Below are positions 1-7,211 of a stretch of DNA of 33,222 nucleotides, piece after piece (positions within the stretch are counted from its first letter, which is position 1; each line of letters starts with the position of its first letter). Origin of the DNA: Polluticaenibacter yanchengensis (lineage in GTDB: Bacteria > Bacteroidota > Bacteroidia > Chitinophagales > Chitinophagaceae). Both the position numbers and the translations under genes were made by a program. The notes under the pieces are model-generated. The model saw nothing but the letters and a program-made list of their open reading frames with translations, had not been told where the DNA came from and made no database searches. The stretch covers positions 1 through 33,222 of the forward strand of contig JAQGEF010000036.1 of the NCBI GenBank assembly GCA_027854065.1, read 5' to 3'.

Positions 1-1
1 T

Positions 2-73
2 ACAGACGGAAATGACACTGTTTTGTTCTATAACAATTCGGATAAAATTCTATGCATAAATTCGTACTCGTAA
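2..73 (+). CDS. C-terminal end of an unidentified cassette gene (partial)
   Basis: An open frame enters from the left edge and ends with TAA at 71-73 after 23 codons (ending ...INSYS). It is too short to identify. The stop lies about 10 nt before the first attC-like repeat, as for the other genes of the array, so it is probably the 3' end of the preceding cassette gene. Confidence 0.45.
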   Translation, partial: TDGNDTVLFYNNSDKILCINSYS

Positions 74-81
74 AAAAACTA

Positions 82-222
82 CGGCTAACAAGGGTTTTGC
101 GTCAGGCGGGCTGAATAGCAAACTCAACAGTAGTTTTTCAATTAAACATTAGTAATAAAAACAGCTTTTGTGCTTCGATTTCCCGCACGAACGCAAAGCC
201 CCTAATCGTTACCTGCAACTTT
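82..222 (+). repeat. attC-like repeat 1 (long imperfect inverted repeat)
   Basis: The left arm starts with GGCTAAC (83-89) and the right arm ends with GTTACCT (208-214). Inside, GGGTTTTGCGT pairs with ACGCAAAGCCC over 11 positions (one G-T wobble), followed by GCGGG/CCCGC. The loop carries the conserved AATT...AGTAAT...TTTTGTGCTTCGATT region shared with repeats 2, 4 and 5. The layout (outer AAC/GTT boxes, inner stem with bulges, long variable loop) matches integron attC sites. The bases after GTT (208-222) begin the next cassette and are complementary to 889-903 at that cassette's far end. Confidence 0.75.
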
Positions 223-247
223 ACAGACCGAATAAACCAAGTAAAAT

Positions 248-889
248 ATGACAACAAAAAAATATGCAGATTTTATATACAAACAGACAAAAGGTGTCTG
301 CAATATAATGGTTGAACAGATGTTCAGTGACTATGTTTTATATAAAGACGGGAAAAGAATTGGTGCTCTTTACGACAATAAATTGTTATTAGTATCGACA
401 GAAAATTTAAATAAACTCTTTCCAAATGCAGTACAAGAAAAATCTTTTGATTGGGGGTATTACAAACTTATTCATATTGAGAACACGGAAGATAAAGAGT
501 TATTAGAAAAAGCGGTTAGAATTACATATGACGATTTATATTTTCAAAAGGACTTCGTTACTGACATTTCTTATCTTTTTAAAGTTAATAAAAGGTATCA
601 AGACAGCATTACAAAAATATACAATTTACATATAACGTTTTTACGGTTTTGTTATGACAAAGGACTTCTGAAAATAAATCCACTTGATAAACAAGACAGA
701 ATATTGCATATGAACTTTTTAAATAACGACCTGACAGAAAACGGAACAAAAATATTTAATGAATTATACGATAAATGGCTTGTTTACACGGACAAAAATG
801 ATGACAAAACGGACGATCGGATTGTAAATACAAAAATGCTTGAAAAATATTATTTGAGTATAATTGACAAACTGCAAATTAACTCATAA
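248..889 (+). CDS. TfoX N-terminal-like domain protein (cassette gene)
   Basis: 213 aa, cytoplasmic, no signal peptide. Residues about 5-85 resemble the TfoX/Sxy N-terminal domain: a segment like EQMFSDYVLYKDGKRIG followed by a short strand (ALYDNKLLLVST) is the usual MFGGYGLYKDGKxFGLI...LYLK pattern. The C-terminal half (about 110-213) is not the TfoX C-terminal domain. It is rich in charged helices and has LTENGTKIFNELYDKW, which I do not recognise. TfoX_N proteins other than Sxy have no settled role. It is the only gene of its cassette (209-903), with the ATG 34 nt after the cassette boundary and the stop just before repeat 2. Function is unknown; the domain assignment is by pattern only. 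Confidence 0.6.
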   Translation: MTTKKYADFIYKQTKGVCNIMVEQMFSDYVLYKDGKRIGALYDNKLLLVSTENLNKLFPNAVQEKSFDWGYYKLIHIENTEDKELLEKAVRITYDDLYFQKDFVTDISYLFKVNKRYQDSITKIYNLHITFLRFCYDKGLLKINPLDKQDRILHMNFLNNDLTENGTKIFNELYDKWLVYTDKNDDKTDDRIVNTKMLEKYYLSIIDKLQINS

Positions 890-1036
890 AAGCTGCAGGT
901 AACAAGGGTTTGCCAAAAGCGGGGCTGAAGTTCTTCGATTGAACTTTTGTGCAAGATTCAACGGTAGTAATTCTTTTGAACTTTAGTGCTAAAAATCCCC
1001 GCCTTCGGCAAGCCACGAAGCCGTTACCTGCAACTT
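889..1036 (+). repeat. attC-like repeat 2
   Basis: Outer boxes are AGGTAAC (897-903) and GTTACCT (1023-1029). The inner stem is GGGTTTGCC with GGCAAGCC, then GCGGGG with CCCCGC. The loop carries the tandem pair TTGAACTTTTGTGC and TTGAACTTTAGTGC. The left flank AAAGCTGCAGGTAAC (889-903) is the reverse complement, 14 of 15, of the 15 bases that open the same cassette at 208-222. This is expected if both ends came from one attC site of a circular cassette. Confidence 0.8.
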
Positions 1037-1055
1037 TAGAACCAACCGACACCAA

Positions 1056-1487
1056 ATGAAAGTACGATGTCCAAATTGCAAAGAGATGTTTATTGCAGAT
1101 AGCAGTGACCAAAAATTACTGACAATTGCGATACAAAAAGGGCAACAGTTGCTCTTTATAGAATGCTCAAAATGTTACAAAGATGTTCCTATTAATCCTA
1201 TTGATTTAATGTTAGTTCAATCTCAAATATACAATTCGACAAAAGAAGAATATGATGGGCAAAATTGTACAATTTGTAGCGATGGAATAATCAGTTTTAT
1301 AGAAAATAAGGACGAAAAATTTTGGGGTTGTGGATTTAGAGTTTCACTTCCAAGCCCAAAAGTTATTGATAAAATCACAAAAGAAGAGTTAACAGAGCTC
1401 GTCAGAAGACAAAAAACGTTTGTAATTCAGGATGAGCAAGATGAGACATTAAAAGCACAATTTCCTAACAAGGGTTTGCCCAAATAA
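1056..1487 (+). CDS. Small zinc-ribbon protein (cassette gene)
   Basis: 143 aa, soluble. Four cysteines in two CxxC pairs (C5/C8 and C37/C40) form a probable zinc ribbon. A second cluster (C71/C74 and C92 in a WGCGF motif) looks like an incomplete or topoisomerase-like C4 finger. The rest is helical and charged. The reading frame runs into the following repeat: the last residues (FPNKGLPK) and the TAA are encoded by the arm of repeat 3, so the true C terminus was probably altered when the repeat was joined. It is the only gene in its cassette. No function is recognised; nucleic-acid binding is a guess from the zinc fingers. Confidence 0.55.
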   Translation: MKVRCPNCKEMFIADSSDQKLLTIAIQKGQQLLFIECSKCYKDVPINPIDLMLVQSQIYNSTKEEYDGQNCTICSDGIISFIENKDEKFWGCGFRVSLPSPKVIDKITKEELTELVRRQKTFVIQDEQDETLKAQFPNKGLPK

Positions 1488-1515
1488 TAGGCGAACCTGC
1501 ATAGTTCCAACCAAT
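1462..1515 (+). repeat. Degenerate/shortened attC-like repeat 3
   Basis: CCTAACAAGGGTTTGCC (1464-1480) is the left arm seen in the other repeats. After a nine-base loop it meets GGCGAACC (1490-1497), giving a short hairpin and no long loop. The following ACCTGCATAGTTCCAACC resembles the cassette start after repeat 2. The left arm is not complementary to the start of its own cassette (TTACCTGC), unlike the intact repeats, so this site looks deleted or recombined. Confidence 0.5.
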
Positions 1516-1565
1516 TTTACTTTGACAATATTGCTGATTATTTTCAAAGGATTAGTATTTACAAG

Positions 1566-1618
1566 CAGAATAGAAAAGCTATACTACCGGAGGGGGTTTT
1601 ACAGCTTTTTTCTGTTTT
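1566..1618 (+). terminator. Possible intrinsic terminator after the zinc-ribbon gene
   Basis: CAGAATAGAAAAGCT (1566-1580) pairs with AGCTTTTTTCTG (1603-1614) with a three-base bulge, and the 3' side continues in T-rich sequence (TTTTT, 1615-1619). The loop is long (about 22 nt) and contains CCGGAGGGGG. A terminator is the simplest reading, but another structured element is possible. Confidence 0.35.
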
Positions 1619-1779
1619 TAAACCATCGTGTAAATTTTTGATGATTTGTATGTATTTTATAGCTTTTATTTTCAATTCGTTTTTTTTGTATTGTTTAAAA
1701 ATTGAAAATACAAAAAAAATCATTATAAAAATCATATAATTTATTTATAATGAGCATATTATTTCTTATGTAATTCTCC

Positions 1780-1810
1780 CTTGTATATATTGTAAAATTT
1801 CGTATATTTG
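1780..1810 (+). promoter_or_regulatory. Bacteroidota-type promoter for the RNase H-helicase cassette
   Basis: TATATTTG (1803-1810) matches the TAnnTTTG -7 consensus. CTTG (1780-1783) lies 19 bp upstream, the usual distance for the -33 TTTG element. Transcription would start near 1816, at the cassette boundary, so the promoter lies outside the mobile cassette, as Pc does in integrons. Confidence 0.6.
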
Positions 1811-1813
1811 AGA

Positions 1814-1827
1814 GTTATGTGTCAGGC
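1814..1827 (+). other. Cassette boundary (attC 3' box without a visible left arm)
   Basis: GTTATGTGTCAGGC is almost the same as the boundary after repeat 5 (GTTATGTGTAAGCC, 5547-5560). It is nearly the reverse complement of GCCCGAACACATATC (4705-4719), which opens repeat 4 at the far end of this cassette. The upstream sequence does not fold like an attC site, so this could be an attI-like or damaged site. Confidence 0.55.
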
Positions 1828-1863
1828 AAAAAGCGACCCTAAACAACAAAAACGAAACGGTAA

Positions 1864-2496
1864 ATGGCAAAGAAAAAATATTATGTAGTTTGGGTTGGAC
1901 GAGAAACGGGAATTTTTGAAACTTGGGACGACTGTAAAAAACAAACTGATGGTTTTCCAAAAGCTGTTTACAAATCTTTCAAGACAAGGGAATTAGCTGA
2001 ACAAGCATACAAAACTGAAAGCAAAGAATTTATTGGGAAAGACATTTTTGAAACAGTATTGACTGCCGAGCAATTAAAACTTATTGGAGACCCAATAAAA
2101 GAGAGTATACCTGTTGACGGTGCTTGGAATACAGCAACAGGTATTGTTGAATATCAAGGCGTATATACAGATACAGGCAAAAATTTATTTCGGGTTGGAC
2201 CTTATGAAGACGGAACAAATAATATTGTAGAATTTTTAGCGATAGTCCACGCATTAGCTTATTGCAAACAACATAATTTAAAACTACCTATTTATTCCGA
2301 CAGTAGAAATGCTATCGGTTGGGTTAGAGATAAACAAGCAAGAACCAATCACGAGAAAAGTGATAAAAATAAAAAACTATTTGAACTTATTGATAGAGCA
2401 ATTAAATGGTTAAATGAAAACGAATACGGGAATGAAATCCTAAAATGGGAAACAAAAGCGTGGGGCGAAAATCCAGCCGATTTTGGAAGAAAATAA
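1864..2496 (+). CDS. Ribonuclease HI with N-terminal hybrid-binding domain
   Basis: 210 aa. Residues 4-50 (YYVVWVGRETGIFETWDDC...) are the viroplasmin-like RNA-DNA hybrid-binding domain of eukaryote-type and Bacteroidota RNases H. Residues 80-210 are the RNase H fold, with the acidic catalytic set visible as D85 (VDGA), E123 (NIVEF), D146 (YSDS) and D206 (NPADFG). The family cuts the RNA strand of RNA-DNA hybrids. It shares a cassette with the UvrD-like helicase, which starts 34 nt downstream, so the two are probably co-transcribed from the promoter at 1780-1810. It may be an extra copy beside a housekeeping RNase H. The pairing suggests joint action on R-loops or invading nucleic acid, which is inference. 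Confidence 0.88.
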   Translation: MAKKKYYVVWVGRETGIFETWDDCKKQTDGFPKAVYKSFKTRELAEQAYKTESKEFIGKDIFETVLTAEQLKLIGDPIKESIPVDGAWNTATGIVEYQGVYTDTGKNLFRVGPYEDGTNNIVEFLAIVHALAYCKQHNLKLPIYSDSRNAIGWVRDKQARTNHEKSDKNKKLFELIDRAIKWLNENEYGNEILKWETKAWGENPADFGRK

Positions 2497-2530
2497 TTCG
2501 GATATTTACCATATAAATATTGATTGAATC

Positions 2531-4696
2531 TTGGAAGCTAACACAAAAATAGATTTAAGTGCATTAAACGACCAACAAAAGGACGCTGTTATTAGCGAAG
2601 ATAAAAGGCTTTTGGTTCTTGCAGGTGCAGGTTCGGGAAAGACAAAAACGCTTTTACAAAAGCTCATTTACCTAATTGAAGCAAAAGGTATAAGTCCATC
2701 AAGTATTCTTGCGATTACATTTACCAAGAACGCAACAAACGAAATGCTTGACCGCCTTATCATTTCGGCTGACGAAAGTGGAGAGTATGAAAAACAACTT
2801 TTTGACAAGCGGAAAAGTTTCACAGATAAAGAGAGAGAAAGATATTTTCAACAGAAAAAATATACTTGGATTGACGGCTTAACCGTCAAAACTTTTCACA
2901 GTTTTTGTTACAGTATTTTACGCAACTACGGAGTGAATGAGTTTGACAACAAATTCAAAATTATTGGCGACACCAAACGTGATGAAGAAGATGAACTTTC
3001 AAAACACGTTGTACCCGAAACAGTTTTTGAAGCAATTCACAAACTATTGATTGAAGAATGTGAAGACACAGAATATTTGCTAAACCTTAAACGATATGTT
3101 CTTGATTACATCATCGACAAAATTCATTTAAAGCAAATTGACCCAAAATATGTACCGAAAGACGGCAAATATTTCACAACACTTGATGGCACAAAAGTTC
3201 GCTCAAAATCGGAACAATTTATTGCTGATTGGTTTTATCGCCACAGCATAAAATACGAGTATGAACCATTATTAAACGTAAAAGATTTTTCATTTACACC
3301 CGACTTTTTCATCCCAGAAGCCAATTTATACATTGAACATATCAGCGACAAAAGTTTTTCAATGAAAGACAAAGAAGAACAATTCCGTAAAGGAAATTTA
3401 CTTCTTGTAAAAACCTTTGAAACAATGACCAAAGACTCTGCATTGTTCAATCATACACTTGATAAAATTGTAAAAAATCGTTTGCCAGTCGACTATCACA
3501 AAACAATTTCAATAAACTTCAAAGAAGAATTTAACGGCTACCACGAAGATGTAAAAGATTTTGTTCAGCAAATTATCCGTATCACGGATATGATAAAAGT
3601 TGAAAACATCAACGTTGAAACTGTTTTAGAAAACGCAAGAAGTGACCAACACGAACGAGTTCGGAATTTTTACGAATTGGCAATTCCAATCGTAAAAAAA
3701 TATTTGGAATACTGCACCAACAAATCTTATCTTGATTTCAACGATTTGATTTCACGAAGCACTTCCCTATTCCAAAACCACGAAGACATTGCGAACAAAT
3801 ACAAAAGTAAGTATCAATACATTTTGGTTGACGAGTTCCAGGATGTAAATAATTTGCAAGTTGAGTTAATCAAACTTTTGCTCACTGACCAAACGCAACT
3901 CTTTTGTGTTGGCGACGATTGGCAAAGCATCTATGGTTTCAGAGGCTCTAATGTGAGTTATATAGTTGATTTTGAAAATCATTTTGCTAATGCAAAAACA
4001 ATCAAACTCAATTTGAATTACCGTAGTACACAAAACATTGTTGGTGCAAGTAACGAAGTTATCAAGCACAATAAATTCAAAGTTGATAAAGACGTTCAAG
4101 CATCAAAAAAATCAGAACATAAAATTGTCGTTTTTGCAGGTAATACCGAAGAAGAAAACATACAATTCTGTTTTGACAGAGTCAAAGAAGTTTTGAATGA
4201 CGGAGTAAGCAATGACGAAATTTTGTTTTTGTACAGAAGAAGCAAAATGTTTACACCATATTTTTACAGATTTAAAAACGAAAATGTACGTGTACAAGGA
4301 AAGACTATCCACGCTTCAAAAGGACTTGAAGCAAAAGTTGTTTTCATCATTGGATTGACAGAGGGAAATGGAGGCTTTCCTGACATTTGGCTTGAAGACA
4401 GAATTTTTCAAGTGATTAAAAAAGCTAATCACGACTTGCTAATGGAAGAAGAAAGGCGTTTGTTTTACGTTGCTATTACCAGAGCAAAAGACAAACTTTT
4501 TCTAATAACACAAAAAGGAAATGAATCAAGTTTCTTAAAAGAAATTCCCGAAGCATTTACCGTTAGGACGACAAATGCAATTAAGCAAATAGTTGACAAG
4601 GTAATTCTTTGTGACAGTTGTTTTAGTCAATTAGAGAAACTACATAAATTTTGCCCCTATTGCGGACAACAAGTAATAGAACAACAAAATGAATGA
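2531..4696 (+). CDS. UvrD-like SF1 helicase with inserted PD-(D/E)XK nuclease and C-terminal zinc ribbon
   Basis: 721 aa. A stop lies two codons upstream and there is no early ATG, so the start is TTG. SF1 motifs are present: Walker A AGAGSGKT (31-38), TFHSFC (121-126), DEExx-box LVDEFQD (432-438), GDDWQSIYGFRG (461-472), TIHASKGLE (592-600) and FYVAITRAKDKL (645-656). Between motifs Ia and II, residues about 222-300 look like a PD-(D/E)XK nuclease: SKSE (E228), PDF (D258), YIEH (E269), then lysines. The C terminus has a zinc ribbon, C694-x2-C697 and C708-x2-C711. This combination of helicase, nuclease and zinc ribbon suggests processing of DNA ends or foreign DNA. It lies in one cassette with RNase HI and ends 7 nt before repeat 4. 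An anti-phage role is plausible because integron cassettes often carry such systems, but this is not shown. Confidence 0.85.
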   Translation: MEANTKIDLSALNDQQKDAVISEDKRLLVLAGAGSGKTKTLLQKLIYLIEAKGISPSSILAITFTKNATNEMLDRLIISADESGEYEKQLFDKRKSFTDKERERYFQQKKYTWIDGLTVKTFHSFCYSILRNYGVNEFDNKFKIIGDTKRDEEDELSKHVVPETVFEAIHKLLIEECEDTEYLLNLKRYVLDYIIDKIHLKQIDPKYVPKDGKYFTTLDGTKVRSKSEQFIADWFYRHSIKYEYEPLLNVKDFSFTPDFFIPEANLYIEHISDKSFSMKDKEEQFRKGNLLLVKTFETMTKDSALFNHTLDKIVKNRLPVDYHKTISINFKEEFNGYHEDVKDFVQQIIRITDMIKVENINVETVLENARSDQHERVRNFYELAIPIVKKYLEYCTNKSYLDFNDLISRSTSLFQNHEDIANKYKSKYQYILVDEFQDVNNLQVELIKLLLTDQTQLFCVGDDWQSIYGFRGSNVSYIVDFENHFANAKTIKLNLNYRSTQNIVGASNEVIKHNKFKVDKDVQASKKSEHKIVVFAGNTEEENIQFCFDRVKEVLNDGVSNDEILFLYRRSKMFTPYFYRFKNENVRVQGKTIHASKGLEAKVVFIIGLTEGNGGFPDIWLEDRIFQVIKKANHDLLMEEERRLFYVAITRAKDKLFLITQKGNESSFLKEIPEAFTVRTTNAIKQIVDKVILCDSCFSQLEKLHKFCPYCGQQVIEQQNE

Positions 4697-4703
4697 AAAT
4701 GAA

Positions 4704-4852
4704 TGCCCGAACACATATCAGCAGCTTGGCAAAAGGGCGGGTTCAGTACTAAATTCAACAGCATTTCTTCGATTGAACTTTTGCGCAAAATTGAAGATTT
4801 GTGCTTCAATTTCCACCACTTCGCCAAGCTGCAAAACGTTAGCGACAGCTAT
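4704..4852 (+). repeat. attC-like repeat 4
   Basis: The inner stem GCAGCTTGGC (4721-4730) pairs perfectly with GCCAAGCTGC (4823-4832). The loop has TTCTTCGATTGAACTTTTGCGC. The 3' box is GTTAGCG (4838-4844). The left flank GCCCGAACACATATC (4705-4719) complements the start of its cassette (1814-1827). The bases after the 3' box, GTTAGCGACAGCTAT, complement 5414-5428. Confidence 0.8.
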
Positions 4853-4869
4853 AGCAGAACCGATACAAA

Positions 4870-5427
4870 ATGAATTTACGAAAGAATAATTGTTATGTTA
4901 TTACTGGCGGACCAGGAGTTGGGAAAACGAAACTTTTGAATGAGCTGGCAAAACACGGGTTCAAAGTAGTTCCTGAAGATGCAAGAGAAATTATTAAAAA
5001 GGAAACAGAGAATGGTGGAGATGGACTCCCTTGGAAAAACAAAGAACGCTATACATATTTAATGTTGGAAAAGGCATTTGAAAATTATAAATCTGTTAGT
5101 TATGATGAAATTGAACCTTACTTTTTTGACCGTGGAATTTTAGATGCAATTTGTTATGCAGGTATGATTGAACTTACAATTCCTTGTGACATAGAAAAGA
5201 TTGTTAGAAATTCACTTTATAATAAAAAGGTTTTTATGCTTCCACCTTGGAAAGAAATTTACCACACAGACAGCGAAAGAAAACAAGATTGGGAAGAAGC
5301 AATATTGACATTTGAAAAAATGAAAGAAACATACATAAACTACGGTTATGAAATTATAGAAGTCCCGAAAGATATAGTTGAAAATAGAGCAACTTTTGTA
5401 TTGAATAATATAAATAGCAGCCGCTAA
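4870..5427 (+). CDS. P-loop NTPase of the AAA_28/NadR-like type (cassette gene)
   Basis: 185 aa. Walker A GGPGVGKT at residues 13-20, followed by a helix, EDARE near residue 38, and PYFFDRGILDAICYAG at about 84-99, a pattern typical of AAA_28 ATP-binding proteins (small kinase-like enzymes related to NadR and Ttd14). The length is normal for the family, and the substrate is unknown. It is the single gene of its cassette. The stop codon TAA (5425-5427) is supplied by the CGCTAAC box of repeat 5, as often happens in integron cassettes. Confidence 0.8.
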   Translation: MNLRKNNCYVITGGPGVGKTKLLNELAKHGFKVVPEDAREIIKKETENGGDGLPWKNKERYTYLMLEKAFENYKSVSYDEIEPYFFDRGILDAICYAGMIELTIPCDIEKIVRNSLYNKKVFMLPPWKEIYHTDSERKQDWEEAILTFEKMKETYINYGYEIIEVPKDIVENRATFVLNNINSSR

Positions 5428-5560
5428 CAGGGTATTGCCAAAAGCGGGGCTGAATGGCTTCGATTGGGCATTTGTGCAAGGTTCAACATTAGTAATTCCA
5501 TTGAACTTTTGTGCTAAAAATCCCCGCATTCGGTCATACCCGAACCGTTATGTGTAAGCC
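5414..5560 (+). repeat. attC-like repeat 5
   Basis: Outer boxes are CGCTAAC (5422-5428) and GTTATGT (5547-5553). The inner stem is GGGTATTGCC with GGTCATACCC plus GCGGGG/CCCCGC. The loop is nearly the same as in repeat 2 (TTCGATTG...TTTGTGCAAG and TTGAACTTTTGTGC). The flanks complement the neighbouring cassette ends: 5414-5428 with 4838-4852 (13 of 15), and 5547-5560 with 7681-7694 (12 of 14). Confidence 0.8.
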
Positions 5561-5649
5561 TACCAAGAGCGACTGCTGAAAAAAATCGTAAAAAATGTCC
5601 AAAACTGAAACATCTAAATGTCTTTACTAAAATTTAAAAGCAATTTACT

Positions 5650-6006
5650 ATGAAACAGTTTTTATTATTACTTCACGAAGACGTTGAAAAGCTAAACGAA
5701 TTATCCCCAAAAGAAATGGAGGAATTGGCTAATGCTCATATGAATTGGGCTAATAAATTAGCTGAAGCTGGGCATTTAATTTCAGGAGACGGATTGCACG
5801 AAAAAGGTGTTTTAATCACAGGAAAATATTCTGTTGTTAAAGACGGACCTTATTTGGAATCCAAAGAAATTATTGGTGGATATTACTTATTGCAGGCTGA
5901 TGATTTAGAAACTATTGTAGAATTGGCTAAAGAATGTCCGACGCATCATTATGGAGGAACTACCGAAATCCGTCCAATAATGAAAATGGAAGACTATGAG
6001 CAGTAA
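5650..6006 (+). CDS. YCII/DGPF-family protein
   Basis: 118 aa. The pattern is that of YCII-related/DGPF proteins: an N-terminal strand (MKQFLLLLHE), and VVKDGPYLESKEIIGGYYLL followed by the helix ETIVELAKECP. The fold is a ferredoxin-like dimer with no settled reaction. It overlaps the sigma factor gene by 11 nt. This pairing is the known genomic signature of ECF42 sigma factors, whose regulated gene is usually a DGPF protein. It is the first gene of a three-gene operon carried as one cassette. Confidence 0.82.
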   Translation: MKQFLLLLHEDVEKLNELSPKEMEELANAHMNWANKLAEAGHLISGDGLHEKGVLITGKYSVVKDGPYLESKEIIGGYYLLQADDLETIVELAKECPTHHYGGTTEIRPIMKMEDYEQ

Positions 6007-7210
6007 TTTACTTCCTAAAGAAGAGATAAATTACAGAGCAATCTATGGAAAGCTATTTTCGGGCTTATTAAATCAATTTGGTACAAATTACGTTTCTGAA
6101 ATTGAGGACGCTATTCAAAATTCGTTTTTGAAATCCTTAAAAATTTGGAATCAAAACAATGTTCCGAATAACAAAGAAAACTGGCTTTTCATTGTGGCTC
6201 GTAACGATGTGTTGAACCAAATTAAAAAGCAGAAAGAAAACCATAATTTTTCAGTAGAACAATTTGAAAATACTTTGTCAACCGGCAATGAAACAGATTT
6301 ACGGCTTCAAACGATTACCTTCATTTCCACATTGGAAAATATTTCAAATCAAGCTAAAATACTTTTCGTTCTCAAAAATATTTTTGGTTTAAGTAATCCC
6401 GAAATAGCCGATAGTACTTTAATCAATCAGGAAGCGATTTATAAAAGTATCAACCGGACAAAGAAAAATATTCAGCTTGAATTTAATGGTAATAATATTG
6501 ACCTAAACTCAATTACAGCCAATCAAAAAGCGATTAAAATCATAGAAGAAATACTTTATGCAGTTTTTAATATTGGTTTCGATTCTTTTAATGAAAAGAC
6601 CGAAAATATTGTAAATGGAGATTTATGTTTGGAAGCATTTGCTTTGACAAAATTTCTGTTCAGCGAATATCAATTCGATTCGACAAGTAATTTATTGGCT
6701 CTTTTTTGCTTTCATATTGCAAGAGTTCCTGCAAAAATTGACAACGGTAAACTTATTTCATTTTTCAAGCAAAACCGTGGAAAATGGAACAAAGAATTGC
6801 TCAATTTAGGCTTTCATTATCTCAAAAAACCGAAAACAGTAAGTAAGTTTTATTTGGAAGCGGTCATCATCAGCAAGTATATGTCCATAAATGAATTAAC
6901 ACAAAATGATTGGACTGACATTGTAAAATTATACGAAATGATGCAAAAAGTTTCGCAATCCCCTATTGTAAAACTGAACTACTGCTTTTGTCTGAGCAAA
7001 ATCGGAAAAACCGAAAATGCTTTGGCTATTCTTTCGGAAATTGAAAAAGAATTGCCAAGCGAACACCTATATTTTTCTTTGGTAAAAGCTAAAATCTTAA
7101 AAGAACTCAATCCGAAAGAAGCCGATGATTTATTCATCTCGGTTATGAACAAAATGAACCAGAAAATCAGAAAAGAATATTTACTAGAAAACGAATTAAT
7201 CCGATTTTAA
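5996..7210 (+). CDS. ECF sigma factor with long C-terminal extension (ECF42-like)
   Basis: 404 aa. Sigma-2 region about residues 12-85 (an acidic helix EIEDAIQNSFLKSLKIW, then NWLFIVARNDVLNQIKKQ). Sigma-4 helix-turn-helix about 110-165 (IFGLSNPEIADSTLINQEAIYKSINRTKKNI). The remaining 230 residues form a helical, TPR-like domain (VKLNYCFCLSKIGKTENALAILSEIEKELPSEHLYFSLVKA). This is the domain order of the ECF42/SigJ-like group, in which the extension is needed for activity instead of a membrane anti-sigma factor. It overlaps the upstream YCII gene by 11 nt and is 1 nt from the next gene, so translation is probably coupled. Confidence 0.85.
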   Translation: MSSNLLPKEEINYRAIYGKLFSGLLNQFGTNYVSEIEDAIQNSFLKSLKIWNQNNVPNNKENWLFIVARNDVLNQIKKQKENHNFSVEQFENTLSTGNETDLRLQTITFISTLENISNQAKILFVLKNIFGLSNPEIADSTLINQEAIYKSINRTKKNIQLEFNGNNIDLNSITANQKAIKIIEEILYAVFNIGFDSFNEKTENIVNGDLCLEAFALTKFLFSEYQFDSTSNLLALFCFHIARVPAKIDNGKLISFFKQNRGKWNKELLNLGFHYLKKPKTVSKFYLEAVIISKYMSINELTQNDWTDIVKLYEMMQKVSQSPIVKLNYCFCLSKIGKTENALAILSEIEKELPSEHLYFSLVKAKILKELNPKEADDLFISVMNKMNQKIRKEYLLENELIRF

Positions 7211-7211
7211 A

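Larger units (their letters stand above)
1488..1813. other. AT-rich gene-free segment between cassettes
   Basis: 326 bp without a convincing gene. It holds the shortened repeat 3, a bulged inverted repeat (1566-1614) followed by T-rich sequence, a hairpin formed by T8GTATT and AATACA8 (1680-1719), and a promoter at its right end (1780-1810) that points into the RNase H cassette. Its end joins a cassette boundary (GTTATGT, 1814-1820). It could be an attI/Pc-like leader, a gene-less cassette or a scar. Confidence 0.5.
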
